Origin: Echinococcus granulosus
Lineage: Eukaryota > Platyhelminthes > Cestoda > Cyclophyllidea > Taeniidae
Direction: 5' to 3'
Assembly: GCF_000524195.1 (NCBI RefSeq)
Contig: NW_020170392.1
Location: 70,068 to 134,067, forward strand
Length of the DNA stretch: 64,000 bases
Part shown: positions 38,058 to 64,000 of the stretch, piece after piece
Numbering within the stretch: position 1 is the first letter of the stretch
Layout of the letters: each line of letters begins with the position of its first letter
Translations under genes and position numbers: made by a program
Notes under the pieces: generated by a model
Seen by the model: the letters and a program-made list of their open reading frames with translations, nothing else
The model's database searches: none
What the model was told of the DNA's origin: nothing

Positions 38058-38519
38058 TTAAGTGTTTTCTACTTCTTTCTTCTTGCACAGTGTACATGTA
38101 TAAATCACGGTTTGGCCTTCGTCCGCAGAACGAGTCTGCATGGTAACATAAGTCATTCGATTGTTACCGCAATAATAACAATCCCTCTTAACAGAGGGAC
38201 CATCCAGAGTATTCACATCTAGAGAATTACCAGCTCCTCTTAAAGCCTCCTCCGACCTAAGGGTTTTCTGGGCATTGACGAGCAACTTCTGAAAGTAGGG
38301 TGAGGATTGAAGACTGGGAATTTCACAGCCAGTAGCACTTTCCGAGTCAAAAGCTACCTTCAAGCCGACAAACCACGACAGATAAGTGGGCGTCAAGCAT
38401 TTTGTACATACAAGCGAGTCCTCGGGCGAAATTTTGTGGGGGAGAAGTGTGCCGCAAACATAACAAAAGTATCGATGACTTCGGTCAAGTCCATCGGGTG
38501 GCTTCTGGGGGCGCAACAT
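38058..38519 (-). CDS. POLR1H: RNA polymerase I subunit RPA12
   Basis: Small zinc-ribbon subunit of RNA polymerase I that supports RNA cleavage and termination in rRNA synthesis. A single open frame of 153 residues has two zinc sites: an N-terminal pair C19/C22 (FCYVCGTLL) with C38/C41 (VCTKC), and a C-terminal TFIIS-like ribbon C114/C117 (CYYCGN) with C142/C145 (YTCTLC). The hairpin signature QTRSADEGQTVIYTC is characteristic of this family and carries the acidic DE pair. The protein is slightly longer than the human 126-residue one, with extra sequence in the linker. No intron interrupts it. The start ATG at 38519 is the first in frame. Confidence 0.92.
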   Translation of the reverse strand: MLRPQKPPDGLDRSHRYFCYVCGTLLPHKISPEDSLVCTKCLTPTYLSWFVGLKVAFDSESATGCEIPSLQSSPYFQKLLVNAQKTLRSEEALRGAGNSLDVNTLDGPSVKRDCYYCGNNRMTYVTMQTRSADEGQTVIYTCTLCKKKEVENT

Positions 38520-39219
38520 GCCTTAAGGGCGCGCAGAGAGTGATCAGAAGGGTCCAAAATTCCACACTTGACTAGTTCATTGGTAGATTGCTTACCTCAA
38601 TTAGAGCGCAATTAGTGGGACAATTAAAATAATGCGCCTTCATTGTCCATTTAATAAATGGGTCAAAAATATTGTATTTCATAAAAAAATCTGCCTAAAA
38701 AACTTTGCCGTGAATGACCACTGCCCACTATGTGTTATGAAATTCAGGGAATACGTAAGTGTGGAATAGTATTTTATTTACATGACACCGATGTCGTAAT
38801 TTTGCATTCTACTTAACCGTCTTGAAGCGCTCTCTGTGGCATAGTGCGGGGTCCTTGCTGATAGTCTTCTAGCCCTTCTCCATGTTGGTACAATATGCCT
38901 CATTCCGACCTCGGGGGAGACTCGGGAGGCCACAACCTTCTGTTAGCGCTTTTCTAACATTCACGTAAGTATTTCGAGCAACATTAGTAGATACTTTCTA
39001 ATATGCACTGTAGCTCCCCAAAACCACCGTGGGATATATGTATTCGGCACAAATAGTAAAGCTTGAGCTACAGGCATTGTCCAGTAACCAGGCCTCCCGA
39101 CGCAGGTTTAATGCTGGACATCCGAAGCGGTCCCTCCGCCAAAATCGAGAGTTGAGCAATCAAAGTTTTACAGTGCTTTTTGTGAGTTATATAAGTTTCA
39201 AACTATTGTAATACGATAG

Positions 39220-39740
39220 TGATTTATCCCTCGGTTCTGGTGAGGCGCCACTTTTGTACTTCGAATTAGCCCCCTTGTACCTCGCTGGGTGGGCTGGCCT
39301 TTTGGGCCATGCCAATAGCCCAGACACCTTCTCCGTGCTGAATATATATATTCTGCCCGAGTATTGTGTCTTCTTTCGTCTTCAGGGAGTCCCGGGACGC
39401 TACATTGTCGGCAGCGGAAAGCGAACCCGATCTTGAAAGACATGTATCCTGATTTTCCACTTCTGCGTGATAAGTCTTAGTGGGGCGGAAGAAGTACATA
39501 TGCTACGGATGGGAGAATGGTGATGATTTCTAACAGAAGGGTTGATGTTGACGTCTACCTTCGGCATCTCTCCCAGTCCCGTGTTCTGCAGAAAAGCTAT
39601 TAACAACTGAAGCGACATTAGCCGTGGACCATCTGGAAGTTTCGTTACGGATTCCCCCTACTGTCCCCCATGGACCTGTTTTAAATCTTGTATTCCCTTA
39701 TTCAAATCTGCTTTTAGGCCAGTGTTCCTGCATCTATCTA
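39220..39740 (+). mobile_element. TRIM-like element, 5' LTR plus partial internal region
   Basis: The LTR spans 39220-39404 and ends GGGACGCTACA. The internal start TTGTCGGCAGCGGAAAGCGA is shared with the copy at 60798, then noncoding internal sequence matches 48.3-48.72 kb (CATATGCTACGGATGG, CCCAGTCCCGTGTTCTGCAG, CTGCTTTTAGGCCAGTGTTC). A middle section is deleted, and no 3' LTR is present. Confidence 0.7.
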
Positions 39741-41597
39741 TGGACACGCATGATGGCCGACGCAGTGTCAACAAGGGGAAAGAACCGAAGTATCCTGAAA
39801 TAAATTTCACTCTAAAGCAAGTTGATGTACGGGTTGGAAGGGAGGGGAGCAGGGAAGCATCGACACGTACCTCTATCCCCTCCCACCCTATCCCAACATT
39901 GTGGGGGTTCTCCTCGCGGAACGATGCAGACTGTGCGTCCAGTGGTTCTACACAAAGCAAAAACCCTTCCCTATTTTGAATTACCGGCATACTACCTTCA
40001 CGGAATTTGCATTTCTTTTCTCAAACGAAGCAGCCCAAATATATGCTCGGTCCCACGGTGCCTCCGCTTCATGCTTTTTGTTTCTTCCTTCAATTGATGC
40101 ACATAATTTAGCAGTTTTTATTCACTCTTGGTGCTACGTTTGTGATTGGAAGTAAACTAGTGGCATCTGTTGAATAGTGAAAGAGTTAGCAATCTAAAAC
40201 AACCCAAACATGGTATTACGATCACGTGGTACAAACAGCTCCTCTTGACTGCTGTGAGATGCATTGAGACAAAGTTATACCACAAATAGGCCCAGCATTC
40301 ATTTATTCCCCACCAGGAGACCTAATTCAAGCTGTGGTGAAAAAAAGCAGGCGTAAATGTTTCCAAAAACTACATGCTAATGCTGCTTATAGATATTCGC
40401 CAAAAATAGCTCTCTCGTTATTTTTCCGCATTCAGGCAAGTCGAAAACCATGGGCAGGGTTGTGCTGCCGTAGAAGCTTCTGGGGTGGAGGGTGGGGTGA
40501 ATGACAAGACTTTGGTGAATGAAATTAATTATGGGCGGAGTCCATCAGCCCTACCACCCCAAATGCAAACTCAGGAAGCTTGTTGTAACAACACCACGCG
40601 GTATTCCCTCGGGCAAGTGAAGTCAAGTTAGAAAAAAATTGTTATGATCTTGCAGTCGGTGGGATGGAGGCAGTAATACTCGCATCGTAAGTTCAACAAG
40701 CAATTTACGGATTGTACGTCGTCAGTCCACCGGGCTGGCTGCATAAAAGTGCCCTGGGCATGACCTTAAAGGTAGCCTCTGGTTATAGGGAATCCCCCCC
40801 TTCCACTCGATCTGTTGGAAAATTGTGGGCAGGGTCCCGGTATGAAGTTGACCCAAATGGCAGAACTGATAGATGATGCGAAACTTGAAGCCCATTCGGA
40901 TGTGCTTTCTTAGTATAGGAATACTCGAGCCAAAAAATACCCGAGTTGGAGCCTGGGCAACTACAATGCGGTATTGGTGATGGCCGGTGGATTAGACTAG
41001 GAGGAGGGGTAGCCGTCACAAAACACAAAATGCGTGTGTACTCCTCACGTACTACATGGCGGATTTTGAAGAGTGGGAAGCATCACTTAATAATTTGCTC
41101 TCAAAGGTCAGTGGTGAAAATCCCACTCCAAGTCTCTTGTCACGACGCTTAGATGAAGTAGGCTCTTGGACAAAAGAGGACAAAGGACAAATCCACTCAT
41201 AATTGCTTAAAAAGGAGAACAGTTTAAGCAAAATGCTTACTGGGCTGTTCTTGGCCCAGATTTAGGCAAACGAGTGAGTTTCACATGGTCTTAAGTGGTA
41301 CCTTCCCGCCTTCCAAACTCATATCGACGAACACTACCATGTCATGTCGGCATATCAATAACTCGGAAGTGTTCATTAAAGAAATCACAGGTGTCATCTT
41401 CACAAATCGTGGAAAGCGTGGATGACCTCCATGAGAGTCTTCAATACCAGTTTTGAGTAATACCAGGGAGGATCGCATCGAGGTCAGGATGTCCTGTCAT
41501 ATGAAATTGAAATAGAGGATAATTGAGTGCCTACGTCCAGTGAATGAATGCCAGCTGCTTCAGCGAAGACCCCACAGTCTCAAGATATAACAGCACA

Positions 41598-41616
41598 TTT
41601 ATTACTGTCATTTATT
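41598..41616 (-). terminator. two AATAAA signals downstream of the GRK gene
   Basis: TTTATT occurs at 41598-41603 and 41611-41616 on the plus strand, giving two minus-strand AATAAA hexamers about 550 bases past the GRK stop. They are candidates for its polyadenylation site. Confidence 0.4.
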
Positions 41617-42160
41617 AGGACACGAGGCTATATGATTAAACCTCCTCGAAGGTCACTCTGGTAGAATAAGAGCAGCTTATGCGTGTCGGTGAGGGTAACA
41701 ACATTTGTGCAAGGAGGTTGGGTTGATTTCATGAAGGAAGGAGAGAGGGTGTGTGTGAATGTCGAAGTAGCGCTTGCCAGCAGGTCAAATGAAAGTACAC
41801 GACACAAACGCACACACGCGCACAAGCGAACATGGAGGAAACAAATGCATAGAGATTTATACAAATTGCCGGGGCGAGATCAGCGGGGAAGGAAGCTGTA
41901 CACATTCAGAACGCCATTAAATGCAGTGGGTCTATTTTACAGGTCTGTTCTTTGGGCGCCAGTCTTCCGATCACCCTCTCACGGTGAGGGGTGATCCAGA
42001 GGCCGTGAGGAGAGATAGGAGGGAGGGGAGGGGGGAGCAAAGTAGTCTGGTGATTCGGTATACACATGTACACCGAAAATACGCGAGGGAGGAATGGGCA
42101 ATCCGATTCGCTTGGGCGGGGCTAAGTGTGGTGCGCCCAGACGAATAGGCAGTTCTTGGC

Positions 42161-63408
<21,248 letters not shown>

Positions 63409-64000
63409 TTTTGTTTCGAGGATTCGCGCGTCACAAAAACCAAATACTAAACTTATTAAAAAACAGCAAAGAACCCATCAGTCAACGGTTTGACAAACTA
63501 TGGGCGTACGAATACTCGCGTTTCTCCGTGGTGAGTAAAAACAAATATTTTTTGGCACCTAATAATCAATTCAAAAAACCTAAAATCGCGCAAAAAATCG
63601 GCTAAAAAGGCTGAAAAGATGAAAAAAACTCTACTGGTACGATGAAAAATAAACATATGTAACTACCCAAATTGTTATGATGCAACATAACCACAGGGGC
63701 TGCATGTGAGGGATGTGCCCACTCATGACTAAGCAGAATCTACCTAGACTTTAGCACAATTTTAATCTAAAACGGTACCAGGTCAAATCATCCATTCGCT
63801 AAAATAACCTAAAAGGTAAATGCAGGTATTAGAAATGAAACCTCCATTACATGTATGGCTTAACATAGAAGTCAGCATTGCCACACTTTATTAAGGTTTT
63901 CGCAGTACCCAACCGTATTTGCACTTGCATAGCTATACGTACATTTGTGAAATTCTATGAAATTTCACGTAAATTTTAATTTCAATCATTTAAACCGAAC

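Larger units (their letters stand above)
38520..42160. other. intergenic region between RPA12 and the GRK gene
   Basis: About 3.6 kb holding one TRIM-like copy (39.22-39.74 kb) and otherwise no supported gene. The first 550 bases below 42160 should be the GRK 3' untranslated region. Several plus-strand frames here (41683-41994, 39722-39979) have biased composition but no domain. Confidence 0.45.

Overview
The window is eukaryotic: split genes with GT-AG introns, exons from 18 to about 850 bases, long introns and AT-leaning spacers. The gene set (a SID1-type channel, two B-type lamins, a GRK4/5/6 kinase) and a repeated miniature LTR element resembling the Ta-TRIM family reported from taeniid tapeworms suggest a cestode flatworm, probably a taeniid (Taenia/Echinococcus group). 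That placement is inference; no rRNA or mitochondrial marker is present. Gene models were assembled by hand from splice sites, phase continuity and family knowledge, and most close in frame from start to stop.

Layout: 1-4.2 kb no convincing gene (one decayed TRIM copy at 2.9-3.4 kb). 4.2-7.9 kb, minus: a small coiled-coil protein not recognised. 8-12.5 kb: mostly empty, with an orphan exon-like ORF at 11.3 kb and a solo LTR at 12.35 kb. 12.9-22.2 kb, plus: a SID1/SIDT transmembrane gene of about 21 exons. 22.4-23.8 kb, minus: an FAM8A1-like RDD membrane protein, tail to tail with SIDT with about 200 bases between stops. 24.9-28.8 kb and 30.4-35.8 kb, plus: two tandem paralogous nuclear lamins, both with CaaX ends. 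38.06-38.52 kb, minus: an intronless RNA polymerase I subunit RPA12 gene. 42.2-63.4 kb, minus: a complete 13-exon G-protein-coupled receptor kinase of the GRK4/5/6 type, whose large introns hold several TRIM copies.

These genes do not form an operon or pathway. The strongest observations are the tandem lamin pair with one intron difference and an apparent GC-AG intron, the large serine/proline-rich insert in the first cytosolic loop of the SID1 protein, and the TRIM-like family with all recognised copies in the same orientation.
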